This document shows, in pieces, positions 8,022 to 17,204 of a stretch of DNA of 64,000 nt. Location: the NCBI RefSeq assembly GCF_020179605.1, contig NZ_JAINZO010000001.1:1586799-1650798 (forward strand). The letters run 5' to 3'. The notes below the pieces were generated by a model that was not told where the DNA came from, ran no database searches, and saw nothing but the letters and a program-made list of their open reading frames with translations. Within the stretch, counting starts at the first letter, position 1. Each line of letters opens with the position of its first letter. The translations under genes and the position numbers were made by a program. The stretch comes from Geomonas agri (lineage in GTDB: Bacteria; Desulfobacterota; Desulfuromonadia; Geobacterales; Geobacteraceae).

Positions 8022-8873
8022 TCACCCAAGCGTATTTTTCAGGGCGAAGTTGTCAATGATATAGCGGGCGATGCTGCGCTTGGGCGGAAGCGCCGGCGGC
8101 ATGCGCTCCGTGGTGAACCACTGGGCGTCCTCGAGTTCATCCGCCTCGACCGCGATCTCGCCCGACTCGTACGTCGCCACGAAGCCGGCCATGAGCTGGC
8201 TCGGGAAAGGCCAGTTCTGGCTCCCTACGTAGCGGATATCGGTAACCTTCAGCCCGGTCTCCTCGAACACTTCGCGCACCACGCACTCCTCCAGCGATTC
8301 GCCGAAGTCCACGAAGCCGGCCACCAGGCTGTAACGCCCGGCCGCCCACTCCGGCTTACGGGCCAGCAGGAATTCATCCCCCCGCCTGATCAGCACGATG
8401 ACGCAGGGGTGGATGTGCGGGTAGTGTTCGTGGCCGCAACCACCGCAGCGCTTGCCCCAGGTGGGTGAGATGCGGGCCATGTCGCCGCTGCCGCAACGCG
8501 AGCAGTGACGGCTCAACTTCTCCCAGTAGAGGATCTGCCGGGCAACGCCATACAGGGTGGCCAGTTGGTCCGGAAGCTCGGTCCAGGGAACGGCCTGCAG
8601 TCCCGGCGGCAGCTCATCGCCCTTGGCAAGGCTATACAGCCGCGCCGGCGCGCCGTCCCACTCGCCGAAACGCAGCGCCTGCCCGGCATCGGCCAGCGGC
8701 TCCGGCAGTTCGCCGTGGTGGAGGTCGCCGTCACGCAGCAGGAGCGTGTCCCCCTGCAACAAAACCCAGTAACCGGGGCCATCGCTACTGGCCGCATCCG
8801 GTTTCAACTGGGTGAACCTGGTCCTGATGATCTCTCCGTTGAATGGAAGGTTGACAGTCTCGGGATATGCCAT
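8022..8873 (-). CDS. nudC: NAD(+)/NADH diphosphatase, NudC type
   Basis: A 283-residue Nudix hydrolase. The order is an N-terminal NudC-type domain, a four-cysteine zinc ribbon (CSRCG ... KRCGGCG), and a complete Nudix box, GFVDFGESLEECVVREVFEE then TGL, followed by the SQNWPFPSQLMAGF motif (SQPWPFPxS) typical of NudC. The family hydrolyses NADH/NAD to NMN(H) and AMP and can remove NAD caps from RNA; it acts in the cytoplasm. The start has GGAGC a few bases before the ATG; the open frame extends 29 codons further upstream without homology. It is divergent from aguA and has its own strong terminator. Confidence 0.93.
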   Translation of the reverse strand: MAYPETVNLPFNGEIIRTRFTQLKPDAASSDGPGYWVLLQGDTLLLRDGDLHHGELPEPLADAGQALRFGEWDGAPARLYSLAKGDELPPGLQAVPWTELPDQLATLYGVARQILYWEKLSRHCSRCGSGDMARISPTWGKRCGGCGHEHYPHIHPCVIVLIRRGDEFLLARKPEWAAGRYSLVAGFVDFGESLEECVVREVFEETGLKVTDIRYVGSQNWPFPSQLMAGFVATYESGEIAVEADELEDAQWFTTERMPPALPPKRSIARYIIDNFALKNTLG

Positions 8874-8970
8874 GCTTTTTGCTCCTGTAGCGGGGTGGTT
8901 GCCGTGCTGGCGTGCATCATACAGGAACCGGCCGCGGAAGCAATCCCCCTTTTCTTTCAAACCATTTAAC

Positions 8971-8999
8971 TTGATTGGCTGTGCGCGCTATGTTACTTT
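8971..8999 (+). promoter_or_regulatory. Possible sigma70 promoter for aguA-aguB
   Basis: TTGATT (8971-8976), a 17-base spacer and TACTTT (8994-8999) lie 48 bases upstream of the aguA GTG in the gap between divergent genes. The -10 box is a poor match, so this is tentative. Confidence 0.35.
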
Positions 9000-9046
9000 T
9001 TTCGTTCGCCAATACCGGCCGCAAACCGGCCGAAGCAGGAGATAAA

Positions 9047-10075
9047 GTGACTCAGACCAGAAGATTACCCGCGGAGTGGGAACTGCAGGACGGCGTGCTC
9101 ATGGCATGGCCGCATGAAAAGAGCGACTGGCTCCCCTACCTGGACCAAGTCCGGCCCGTGTTCGCAGCCATCGTGAGCGCCATCAGCCAGTTTGAAAAAG
9201 TCGTTGTTGCCGCCGACGATCCCGAGCAAGTCCGCGAGGAGTTGAAAACAGCGGGGGCCGACCTGGAGCAGGTGCGCGTCCTCCCCGTAGAGACCAACGA
9301 CACCTGGGCTCGCGATTTCGGCCCGATCACGGTGCTGGAGGACGGGGCCCCGCGGCTGCTGAACTTTGGCTTCAACGGCTGGGGGCTCAAGTTCCCGTCC
9401 GATCTGGATAACCGCATCAACAAGACGCTGCAGGCACAAGGCGTCTGGAACGCGCCCCTCGAGACTGTGGGCCTAATCCTCGAAGGCGGCAGCATCGAGA
9501 GCGACGGCAACGGCACCATCCTCACTACCGAGGAATGCCTCATGAACGACAACCGCAACCCGCACCTGACCCGCGAGGAACTGGAAGAGGAGTTACACGG
9601 TCTGTTCGGCAGCGACCGCTTCCTATGGCTGTCCAACGGCTACTTGGCTGGCGACGACACCGACTCCCACGTCGACACCCTGGCGCGCATCTGCCCGGAC
9701 GACACCATCGCCTACGTGTGCTGCGACGATCCGGAGGACGAGCACTACCCGGCGCTCAAGGCGATGGAGGAGGAAATCTTTGCCTTCCGCACTCGCAGCG
9801 GCCGGCCGTACCGCGCCATCCCCCTCCCCTGGCCGAGCGCCGTGTACGACGAGGAAGGACAGAGGCTTCCCGCGACCTACGCCAACTTCCTGGTGATCAA
9901 CGGGGCGGTGCTGGTGCCGACCTACCAGGACAAGAACGACGCCGCCGCGCTGGTCGCCCTTGGCCAGGCGTTTCCGGCCTACGAGATCATCGGCATCGAC
10001 TGCCTCCCGCTCATCCTGCAGCACGGCTCGCTGCATTGCGTGACCATGCAGTTGCCCAAGGGGACGCTCAGGTAG
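9047..10075 (+). CDS. aguA: Agmatine deiminase
   Basis: A 342-residue member of the agmatine deiminase/PPAD family (guanidino-group-modifying fold). It converts agmatine to N-carbamoylputrescine plus ammonia in the cytoplasm. Family motifs include MAWPHEKSDW near the N-terminus, NDTWARDFGPI (substrate aspartates), GGSIESDGNGTILTTEECL, the histidine segment DDTDSHVDTLARI, and the catalytic cysteine near the C-terminus in GSLHCVTMQ. The GTG start is preceded by AGGAG; a longer in-frame version would add 24 residues without homology. The next gene encodes the following enzyme of the pathway. Confidence 0.94.
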   Translation: MTQTRRLPAEWELQDGVLMAWPHEKSDWLPYLDQVRPVFAAIVSAISQFEKVVVAADDPEQVREELKTAGADLEQVRVLPVETNDTWARDFGPITVLEDGAPRLLNFGFNGWGLKFPSDLDNRINKTLQAQGVWNAPLETVGLILEGGSIESDGNGTILTTEECLMNDNRNPHLTREELEEELHGLFGSDRFLWLSNGYLAGDDTDSHVDTLARICPDDTIAYVCCDDPEDEHYPALKAMEEEIFAFRTRSGRPYRAIPLPWPSAVYDEEGQRLPATYANFLVINGAVLVPTYQDKNDAAALVALGQAFPAYEIIGIDCLPLILQHGSLHCVTMQLPKGTLR

Positions 10076-10097
10076 AAATGACATGATGGAGAAGAAC

Positions 10098-10979
10098 ATG
10101 AACAAACTTAAAGTAGCTCTTGTGCAGCAGGCCCTGAAACCCGGGCGAGAAGAAATGGTGGCCGCCACCACGGCCAAGATCCGTGAAGCCGCCGCCCAGG
10201 GAGCGCAACTCGTCCTGCTCCAGGAACTGCACACCGGCAGCTACTTCTGCCAAACCGAGGACACCACCTGCTTCGACCTTGCCGAGACCATCCCCGGTCC
10301 CTCCACCGATCATTTCGGTGCGCTCGCCCGGGAACTCGGCGTAGTCATCGTGACTTCCCTTTTTGAGCGCCGCGCGCCGGGGCTGTACCACAACACCGCG
10401 GTGGTGCTGGAGAAGGATGGCTCGATCGCGGGCAAGTACCGCAAGATGCATATCCCGGACGACCCGGCCTTCTACGAAAAGTTCTACTTCACCCCGGGCG
10501 ACCTCGGCTTTGAACCGATCCAGACCTCGGTCGGAAAGCTGGGCGTGCTGGTCTGCTGGGACCAGTGGTACCCAGAAGCGGCGCGCCTGATGGCGCTTGC
10601 CGGTGCCGATCTCCTTATCTACCCAACCGCCATCGGCTGGGACCCGCGCGACGAGGCTGCCGAACAGCAACGCCAGCTCGACGCCTGGGCCACCGTGCAG
10701 CGCGCCCATGCCGTTGCCAACGGCATTCCGGTCGTCAGCGTGAACCGGGTCGGTTTCGAAGCCGATCCGAGTGATGCCGGTGCCGGCATCAAGTTCTGGG
10801 GGTCCAGCTTTGCCGCCGGCCCGCAAGGCGAATTCCTGGTTCGCGCCGGTGAGGAAGAAGAACTGCTGGTGGTCGATCTCGATATGCGCCGCAGCGAAGA
10901 CGTGCGCCGCATCTGGCCCTTCCTGCGCGACCGCCGCATCGACGCCTACGGCGATCTCGTCAAGCGCTACCGCGATTAG
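10098..10979 (+). CDS. aguB: N-carbamoylputrescine amidase
   Basis: A 293-residue nitrilase-superfamily amidohydrolase that turns N-carbamoylputrescine into putrescine, CO2 and ammonia. The Glu-Lys-Cys triad is visible: E in LVLLQELHTGSYF, K in YRKMHIPDDPAFYEKFYF, and C in GVLVCWDQWYPEAAR. The sequence is close to plant and bacterial AguB. GGAGAA precedes the second of two in-frame ATG codons at a good distance, so the shorter form is given; the first ATG at 10083 is only 8 bases after the aguA stop. With aguA it forms a two-step arginine-derived putrescine route; arginine decarboxylase is not in the window. Confidence 0.94.
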   Translation: MNKLKVALVQQALKPGREEMVAATTAKIREAAAQGAQLVLLQELHTGSYFCQTEDTTCFDLAETIPGPSTDHFGALARELGVVIVTSLFERRAPGLYHNTAVVLEKDGSIAGKYRKMHIPDDPAFYEKFYFTPGDLGFEPIQTSVGKLGVLVCWDQWYPEAARLMALAGADLLIYPTAIGWDPRDEAAEQQRQLDAWATVQRAHAVANGIPVVSVNRVGFEADPSDAGAGIKFWGSSFAAGPQGEFLVRAGEEEELLVVDLDMRRSEDVRRIWPFLRDRRIDAYGDLVKRYRD

Positions 10980-10985
10980 CAGAGT

Positions 10986-11104
10986 TTCTCCCCCCTCGCC
11001 CTCCGGGAGAGGGGCGGGGGTGAGGGCGCTGCAATAGGCGAGATGGTGCCTTCCGCCACCCCCCTCACCCGCCGTCCGGGCACCCTCTCCCCAGGGGAGA
11101 GTGG
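10986..11104. repeat. Head-to-head pair of REP-like elements
   Basis: Two GC-rich units of about 40 bases in opposite orientation, separated by about 30 bases. One unit reads CCCTCGCCCTCCGGGAGAGG then GGCGGGGGTGAGGG; the other reads CCCCTCACCCGCCG, TCCGGGCACCCTCTCCCC and AGGGGAGAG. Each unit folds on itself and the two can pair into a long cruciform. It fills the aguB to SNF2 interval and may also stop aguB transcription. Confidence 0.7.
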
Positions 11105-11158
11105 ATGGGAACACTGCGAGAAGGGGTGTAGCTCCAATCGGCAAGCAGAGGTCAACAG

Positions 11159-14100
11159 GTGACTCAAACCACATCGCCACACCCCCAACCGCATGACCTC
11201 CTGGCCCACTGCACGCCTGAACAGTCCGCCCTTGTCCAGCTTCTCTCAGTCATCCACGCTCCTGTTTCCAAGCACGTACTGCTCAACATCGTCAAGAAAA
11301 CAGGGATTCCCGCGCCTCCGGGGCAAAGCTACACCGGGATGGTCCTTGGCGCACTGCTTGAGGACCTGAAGAACCAGAACCTGATCCGCCACACCGGCGA
11401 AGGCATCTCCTGCTGCCCCGAAATCGCGCACGCCGCAACGCTGCAGGCCATTGCCGAGGGAAGGTTCGAGGCCATGGTCCGCACCATCATCGCCGAAATC
11501 CCCATGGTCTCCAACTGGGGGAGCAACTTCTACCGGCTGTCAACCCACGCCATGCGCGACGTGCGCATCGCCATCTACCGCAGGGACGCCCGCGCAGCCC
11601 TGGAGGCGGCTGAACGCTACCTGCGCCAGTTCCCTTACGAGGCCCAGCGCTGCCATCCCCTGGACGCGGTCTGCTTCCACCCCTTCGACGAGGCGTGGTT
11701 CCGCTCCCTGCCCATCATTCTGCAAGGGGCGGCCCTGGTGGCGCACCTCTCCTTCGCGCGGGAATCCCTTACCGCTGCCGATGCACCGTTCCGCGTGCTC
11801 GCCGAATTGACCGCACGCCCCGACTCTCCACCGTTTTTGCTCGACGTCTTCTGCCTTGAACTTTTATCGCGGGATCGCGCCGCCGCCGCCGAAGCTGCCG
11901 CTGCCGAGCGCTGCAGCTCGACACAGATCTCCGTGCTCGCCTGCTGTGCGCTGCAGCGCGGACTCTACGACCGCTCCGTGGAGTTGTTCCGTGCCGCGCT
12001 GGCAGCTCTGCGCAAAGAGACCGGCAAGAGAAAGGTGTACCTCGATAACGGCACCGGTCCCTTTTTCATCCTGGCCCTCCTCGCCGCGCGGGACTCTAAA
12101 CAGCTCGAGGAAGCGGCTGAACTTTGCAGCTTCATCACGGCAAAGAGGGAGTGGCTGGACCAGGAGGTGTACCACGTCCTGCAGGGGGTGATCGCAGAGC
12201 GGCAGGGAGGGCGCAGCAGCAAGGAGTTCCAGGAGGCGTCGCTGCAGCGCTCACCGCAAAGCCCGCTCCACGCCCTATTCCGGTTGATGGCCTTGTACTG
12301 GTGCGCCAGTGATCAGCGCGCGGCAGAGGCGCGCAAGCTCGCTACCCTGGTACAGCGGTTAAAGGATTCGGGGCATAGCTGGATCGCCCGCGAAATCGAA
12401 CAGACCGCCACTGCGGATGCTGCCGAACCCGCCCCTGACAAGGTGCCGATTCCCTTGTACCGCGCCCTCGCTCCGGTCGAATCGTGGCAAAGCGCCATCT
12501 CCGCGCTGCTGCGCCTGAATAACGACGAGGCGGTGGACTCGGACGGGCCCCAGTCTCGCCTGATCTGGCATTTCGAGGAATTGCGCGGCTTTTTCCAGAT
12601 CACGCCACGGGAACAGAAGCAGGCGCCTAACGGCAAATGGAGCGCCGGACGCAACGTCTCGCTTAAACGGCTGGTGGAAGAGGTAGAGAGCCTCGACTAC
12701 CTGAGCGCGCAGGACCGGCTCCTCTGTGGCTGCATCAAAAAGGAGCGTGGCGCCGGCTACTATAACCGCGACAGCTACGTGCTGGACCAGGACCAGGCGG
12801 TGCCGCTCATGATCGGCCACCCGCAGGTCTATCTCGACGCCGCCGCATCGGTCCGGCTCGAACTGGTTCACGGCGAGCCCGAACTGCAACTCACCACCGA
12901 GGGGGAGTTCCTGCACATGCAGTTCTTTCCCCCATTCCAGCAGGACCACAAGCTCTACCTACAGAAGGAGACCCCGACCCGGATCAAGGTCTACCAGGCC
13001 AAGAGCGAGTACAAGAAGATCGCCGCCATCATCGGCGCGGGCCTCAAGCTTCCCGCCCGGGCCAAGGACCAGGCCCTGGCGGCGATAAATTCACTGGCAT
13101 CGGTCCTCACGGTGCACTCCGACATCGGCGTCGATTCCATCGCACAGGTCCCCGGCGACGCCACGCCGCACGTTCACCTGCTCCCCTACCAGGCCGGACT
13201 GCGCTTGCAGCTTTTGGTGCGTCCCTTCTCCGATGCCGGTCCCTATTTCCGGCCGGGCACGGGTGGAGAGACCGTGCTCGCCGAAGTAGAGGGGAAACGG
13301 CTGCAGTGCAGGCGGGACCTGAAGCTTGAAGAGGAACGCGCCGCGGCCGCCGTCTTCCAGCTCACCGCGCTCGCAGAGAGCGAGGAAAACGACGGTGAGT
13401 GGCTGGTGCCCGGAACGGAGGGCGCGCTGGAGCTTTTGATGCAGCTGCAGTCGCTGGGGGAATCGGCCCGGGTCTCTTGGCCGCAGGGGGCGCGCTTCAA
13501 GATAAAACAGATGGTTACTCCCGGACAGTGCAAGCTTTCCGTGAGGCAGGCGAAGGACTATTTCGAACTGGCGGGTGAGGTCAAGATTAACGAGGAACTG
13601 GTGCTCGACCTGCGCCAACTGGTGGATCTCGCGCGCAACGCGCAGGGGCGCTTCGTCGAACTGGGTGACGGCGAATTCATCGCCCTCTCCTCGCAACTGC
13701 GGCGCTACCTCGACGACCTGGCCGCCTGCGCCGACCCCAGCGGTTCCGCCTTCCGCTTCCATCCTCTTGCCTCTACCCTCTTCGAGGATTTCGCCGCCGA
13801 GGCTGGAGAATTCCAGGCCGACCGCTACTGGCGCGACCAGGTGCAAAGGCTGCGCGAGGCGGACTCGTTCCGGCCCCAGTTGCCGGGCACCTTGCAGGCC
13901 GACTTGCGCGGCTACCAGGTGGAGGGTTTCAACTGGCTGAACCGACTCGCCTACTGGGGCGTAGGCGCCTGCCTGGCCGACGACATGGGCTTGGGCAAGA
14001 CCGTCCAAGCCCTGGCCCAGGTTCTCAGCATGGCCCCGCACGGCCCGTCCCTGGTGGTCGCCCCCACCTCGGTCTGCCTCAACTGGGAGAGTGAGACTGC

Positions 14101-15283
14101 CCGCTTTGCACCCACCCTGAACAGCATCGTCTATGGCGGGCCCAAGCGGTCAGAACTGCTGCATGGGCTAAAGCCGTTCGACCTGGTCATCTGCAGCTAC
14201 GGACTGCTGCAGCAGGACGCGGAACTGCTGGAGGCGGTCTCGTGGCAGGCCATCGTCCTCGACGAGGCACAGGCCATCAAGAACATGGCGACCAAGCGGA
14301 GTCAGGCCGCCATGAAGCTGCGGGGGAAATTCAAGATGGTGGCCACGGGAACCCCCATAGAAAACCACTTGGGCGAACTGTGGAACGTGTTCCGCTTCAT
14401 CAACCCGGGGCTGCTCGGTTCCCTGAAACAGTTCAACGTCAGGTACGCCTCTCCCATCGAAAAGAGCGAGGACAAGAAGGCGCGCCAGCGCCTCAAGCGT
14501 CTGATCCACCCCTTCATCCTGCGCCGTACCAAGAACCAGGTGCTCGAGGAACTCCCGCCCAGGACCGAGATCACCATACCGGTAGAACTGGGGATGGAGG
14601 AAGCCGCCCTCTACGAGGCGATCAGGAAGAGCGCACTGGACAACCTGGCCGGCGTCGACAAGGTAGAGGGTAAGGCCGAAATGCACATGAAGATCCTTGC
14701 GGAAATCATGAAGTTGCGCCGCGCCTGCTGCAACCCGCGCCTGGTGCTCCCCGACAGCGCCATTCCCAGTGCCAAGCTGGCCTCATTCGCGGAGATCGTC
14801 GAGGAATTGAGGGAGAACCGTCACAAGGCACTGGTTTTCAGCCAGTTCGTGGGGCACCTCGAGGTCCTCCGCAACTACCTCGATCGCACCAGTATCCCCT
14901 ACCAGTACCTGGACGGCAGCACCCCGGCGCCGGAACGCAAAGTGCGCGTCGACGCCTTCCAGGCCGGCTCGGGCGACCTGTTCCTGATCAGCCTCAAGGC
15001 GGGCGGCGTGGGACTCAACCTGACCGCCGCCGATTACGTCATCCACATGGATCCGTGGTGGAACCCCGCAGTCGAGGACCAGGCCTCCGACCGCGCCCAC
15101 CGCATCGGTCAGCAGCGCCCGGTCACCATCTACCGCCTGGTAGCCAAGGGGAGCATCGAGGAAAAGATCGTCGGTCTGCACCAGCAAAAGCGCGGCCTCG
15201 CCGACAGCCTGCTCGACGAAAGCGACCTGTCTGGGAAGGTGAGCGTAGAGGAACTCCTGGCACTGTTGCGCATCGGGCCCTAG
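11159..15283 (+). CDS. Large SNF2-family ATPase with helical-repeat N-terminus
   Basis: A 1374-residue protein. Residues 1-110 look like winged-helix DNA-binding segments (HVLLNIVKKTGIPAPPG, LGALLEDLKNQNLIRHTGEG). About 110-430 is alanine-rich alpha-helical repeat of TPR type. A long middle region follows, and the C-terminus from about 905 is a complete SNF2 motor: motif I DDMGLGKT (about 940), DEAQ (about 1034), TGTPIENHLGELW, and GGVGLNLTAADYVIHMDPWW with SDRAHRIGQQRPV. Unlike the SNF2 protein at 4050-7481 it has no SWIM finger, and the two N-termini are unrelated by eye. GTG start. It probably remodels DNA-protein or RNA-polymerase complexes; specific role unknown. Confidence 0.87.
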   Translation: MTQTTSPHPQPHDLLAHCTPEQSALVQLLSVIHAPVSKHVLLNIVKKTGIPAPPGQSYTGMVLGALLEDLKNQNLIRHTGEGISCCPEIAHAATLQAIAEGRFEAMVRTIIAEIPMVSNWGSNFYRLSTHAMRDVRIAIYRRDARAALEAAERYLRQFPYEAQRCHPLDAVCFHPFDEAWFRSLPIILQGAALVAHLSFARESLTAADAPFRVLAELTARPDSPPFLLDVFCLELLSRDRAAAAEAAAAERCSSTQISVLACCALQRGLYDRSVELFRAALAALRKETGKRKVYLDNGTGPFFILALLAARDSKQLEEAAELCSFITAKREWLDQEVYHVLQGVIAERQGGRSSKEFQEASLQRSPQSPLHALFRLMALYWCASDQRAAEARKLATLVQRLKDSGHSWIAREIEQTATADAAEPAPDKVPIPLYRALAPVESWQSAISALLRLNNDEAVDSDGPQSRLIWHFEELRGFFQITPREQKQAPNGKWSAGRNVSLKRLVEEVESLDYLSAQDRLLCGCIKKERGAGYYNRDSYVLDQDQAVPLMIGHPQVYLDAAASVRLELVHGEPELQLTTEGEFLHMQFFPPFQQDHKLYLQKETPTRIKVYQAKSEYKKIAAIIGAGLKLPARAKDQALAAINSLASVLTVHSDIGVDSIAQVPGDATPHVHLLPYQAGLRLQLLVRPFSDAGPYFRPGTGGETVLAEVEGKRLQCRRDLKLEEERAAAAVFQLTALAESEENDGEWLVPGTEGALELLMQLQSLGESARVSWPQGARFKIKQMVTPGQCKLSVRQAKDYFELAGEVKINEELVLDLRQLVDLARNAQGRFVELGDGEFIALSSQLRRYLDDLAACADPSGSAFRFHPLASTLFEDFAAEAGEFQADRYWRDQVQRLREADSFRPQLPGTLQADLRGYQVEGFNWLNRLAYWGVGACLADDMGLGKTVQALAQVLSMAPHGPSLVVAPTSVCLNWESETARFAPTLNSIVYGGPKRSELLHGLKPFDLVICSYGLLQQDAELLEAVSWQAIVLDEAQAIKNMATKRSQAAMKLRGKFKMVATGTPIENHLGELWNVFRFINPGLLGSLKQFNVRYASPIEKSEDKKARQRLKRLIHPFILRRTKNQVLEELPPRTEITIPVELGMEEAALYEAIRKSALDNLAGVDKVEGKAEMHMKILAEIMKLRRACCNPRLVLPDSAIPSAKLASFAEIVEELRENRHKALVFSQFVGHLEVLRNYLDRTSIPYQYLDGSTPAPERKVRVDAFQAGSGDLFLISLKAGGVGLNLTAADYVIHMDPWWNPAVEDQASDRAHRIGQQRPVTIYRLVAKGSIEEKIVGLHQQKRGLADSLLDESDLSGKVSVEELLALLRIGP

Positions 15284-15400
15284 CTCGGCGCTCGCCGCTG
15301 ACAACGGCCACTCACCATCCAACACGCATCCACGTCTTCCCATTCTCCTGCCATCGCATATAATCAAAGTGTTCCTCACTACTGATACGAGGCAACTACC

Positions 15401-17080
15401 TTGAGTTACTTCAACCAGGCGCATAACAGGATCAGGACCATCGACCTTACGTTCTCGGCAGCGTTGCTGCTGCTGACCGTGATGCTGTTCCTGTCGTACT
15501 ACATCCGCGCCGAGCTGTCACAGTCGAACAAACTCACTGATCATACCTATGAAGTGATCATGTCTGTCGATACGTTGAGCAACTCGCTCTTGCAGGCGGA
15601 AAGCAGCAGGCGCGGGTACATCCTGACCGGCAACGTGCAGCAGAAATCGCGCTGTGAATTTTACGCCCAGCAGGCGCTGGAAAACTTGAAGGAAGTGAAA
15701 GAACTCACCAATGACAACCGGAACCAGCAGCAGCGGCTGGCCAGGCTGGGTGAGGAGATAACCAGGAAGCTCACAATTTTCCGGCTCTCCATCTCACAAT
15801 ATGACAGAAGCGGGTTCAGGGGACCGCAACAGGCGCAACTGACCGAAGAAGGCACTTCCTTGATGACCTCGGTACGCAGCGGGATCGACGAGATCAAGAA
15901 CCAGGAAAAATCGCTGCTGGGCGAACGGCGCAACAAGGAGCACACCACCCTCCTCATCCTCACCATCGTCTTTCTCTCGGGAATCTCTATCGCCATCATC
16001 CTGTTAAGCCTCAGCTACTACATCGCCCGCCACGAGTCGCGCAGCCACCTCATCGCCGCCGATGACCTGCAGGCCGCCAACAGGGACATCTCCGACCTAA
16101 GCAGCATGACCCAGTTGCTGCAATCCTGCTCCAATTTCGACGAGGCACGCGGCATTCTTTCCTGCTACGGGGAAAAGTTTTTCCCCAAGGGCTCGGGAGG
16201 GATTTACCTGATCAATCCGTCAAGAACGCTGATGACCGACGTCGCGATCTGGGGTGCCGCAGACCGAAGGCCGTTCACTCCTGATCAATGCTGGGCTATG
16301 AGGCTCGGGCAGTCACATCTGAGCGCCGCGGTTTCCGATGTGCAATGCCAGCACGTCGAGGAGGCGATTCATTCGGCCCATCTGTGCATCCCGCTGGCGG
16401 CACACCATGAGACGCTGGGGATCCTCTCCCTTAGCTTTCCGCCGAAGGCAGAACCAGAACAAATCGACAAAAAGCGGCTGAAAGCGACGGCATTCGCGGA
16501 ACAGGTCGCCCTCGCCATTCGCAGCCTGCAGTTGCGCGAACAACTGCGCGAACTTTCCATTCGCGACCCGTTGACCGGCCTATTGAACCGGCGCCACATG
16601 GAAGAGTCGTTGTTGCGGGAGATCAGCCGCGCCACCAGGACCAAGCAGCCGCTCAGCGTGGTCATGATCGACGTGGATCATTTCAAGAATTTCAATGACA
16701 CTTTCGGTCACGAGGCAGGCGACCACGTCCTGAAGGAAGTTGGCCATTTGCTGCAGAAGAACGTCCGCGACAGCGACATCGCCTGCCGTTTCGGAGGCGA
16801 AGAGTTCACCCTGATACTCCCGGACGCGGACTGTGAAATGGCCCTGGAGATCTGCAACCGTTTCAGGGCAGCGGTAAAAGGGCTGCAACTGTTCATGGGA
16901 AGACAGCACCTGGGGCACATCACCATCTCCGCCGGGATCTCAGTGTTCCCGTCCGACGGCGACACTATACAGCAGTTGCTGGCCGCCGCCGACGAGGCGC
17001 TGTACGAGGCGAAGGAAAAAGGGCGCGACCGGGTCATAGGAAGTTGCACCTCCCCGGCGAGAAATGCCGACGGTGAGTAG
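15401..17080 (+). CDS. Diguanylate cyclase with CHASE3, GAF and GGDEF domains
   Basis: A 559-residue membrane sensor making cyclic di-GMP. TM1 is about residues 18-36. An extracytoplasmic helical CHASE3-type domain follows (LLQAESSRRGYILTGN is its hallmark), then TM2 at about 181-206, a GAF-like domain (about 225-365), and a GGDEF domain whose active-site loop is GGEEF at about residue 465. An RxxD inhibitory site (RDSD) lies five residues before GGEEF, so product inhibition is expected. TTG start with GAGG upstream. The preceding SNF2 gene ends 117 bases earlier, and its regulation is not evident. Confidence 0.9.
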   Translation: MSYFNQAHNRIRTIDLTFSAALLLLTVMLFLSYYIRAELSQSNKLTDHTYEVIMSVDTLSNSLLQAESSRRGYILTGNVQQKSRCEFYAQQALENLKEVKELTNDNRNQQQRLARLGEEITRKLTIFRLSISQYDRSGFRGPQQAQLTEEGTSLMTSVRSGIDEIKNQEKSLLGERRNKEHTTLLILTIVFLSGISIAIILLSLSYYIARHESRSHLIAADDLQAANRDISDLSSMTQLLQSCSNFDEARGILSCYGEKFFPKGSGGIYLINPSRTLMTDVAIWGAADRRPFTPDQCWAMRLGQSHLSAAVSDVQCQHVEEAIHSAHLCIPLAAHHETLGILSLSFPPKAEPEQIDKKRLKATAFAEQVALAIRSLQLREQLRELSIRDPLTGLLNRRHMEESLLREISRATRTKQPLSVVMIDVDHFKNFNDTFGHEAGDHVLKEVGHLLQKNVRDSDIACRFGGEEFTLILPDADCEMALEICNRFRAAVKGLQLFMGRQHLGHITISAGISVFPSDGDTIQQLLAAADEALYEAKEKGRDRVIGSCTSPARNADGE

Positions 17081-17204
17081 GGAACCTAACCCTTCTGCCG
17101 ACGGTGTTACGCTAGCGGCATTACTTATTGAATCCCCTGCTACAAGCAACCGGACTGGCCCACTGGAGCTCAGAAAAAGTCGTTAACAAGGAGGAAGAAA
17201 TATT

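Noticed and set aside
4050-15283. SNF2 genes as part of a defence (DISARM/BREX-like) island
   Set aside because: No methylase, phospholipase-D, PglZ, nuclease or integrase gene nearby; neighbours are metabolic housekeeping genes.
17081-17204. Possible GEMM (c-di-GMP) riboswitch before the cytochrome gene
   Set aside because: The conserved GEMM core could not be found in this interval or in other leaders; only a normal ribosome-binding site is evident.
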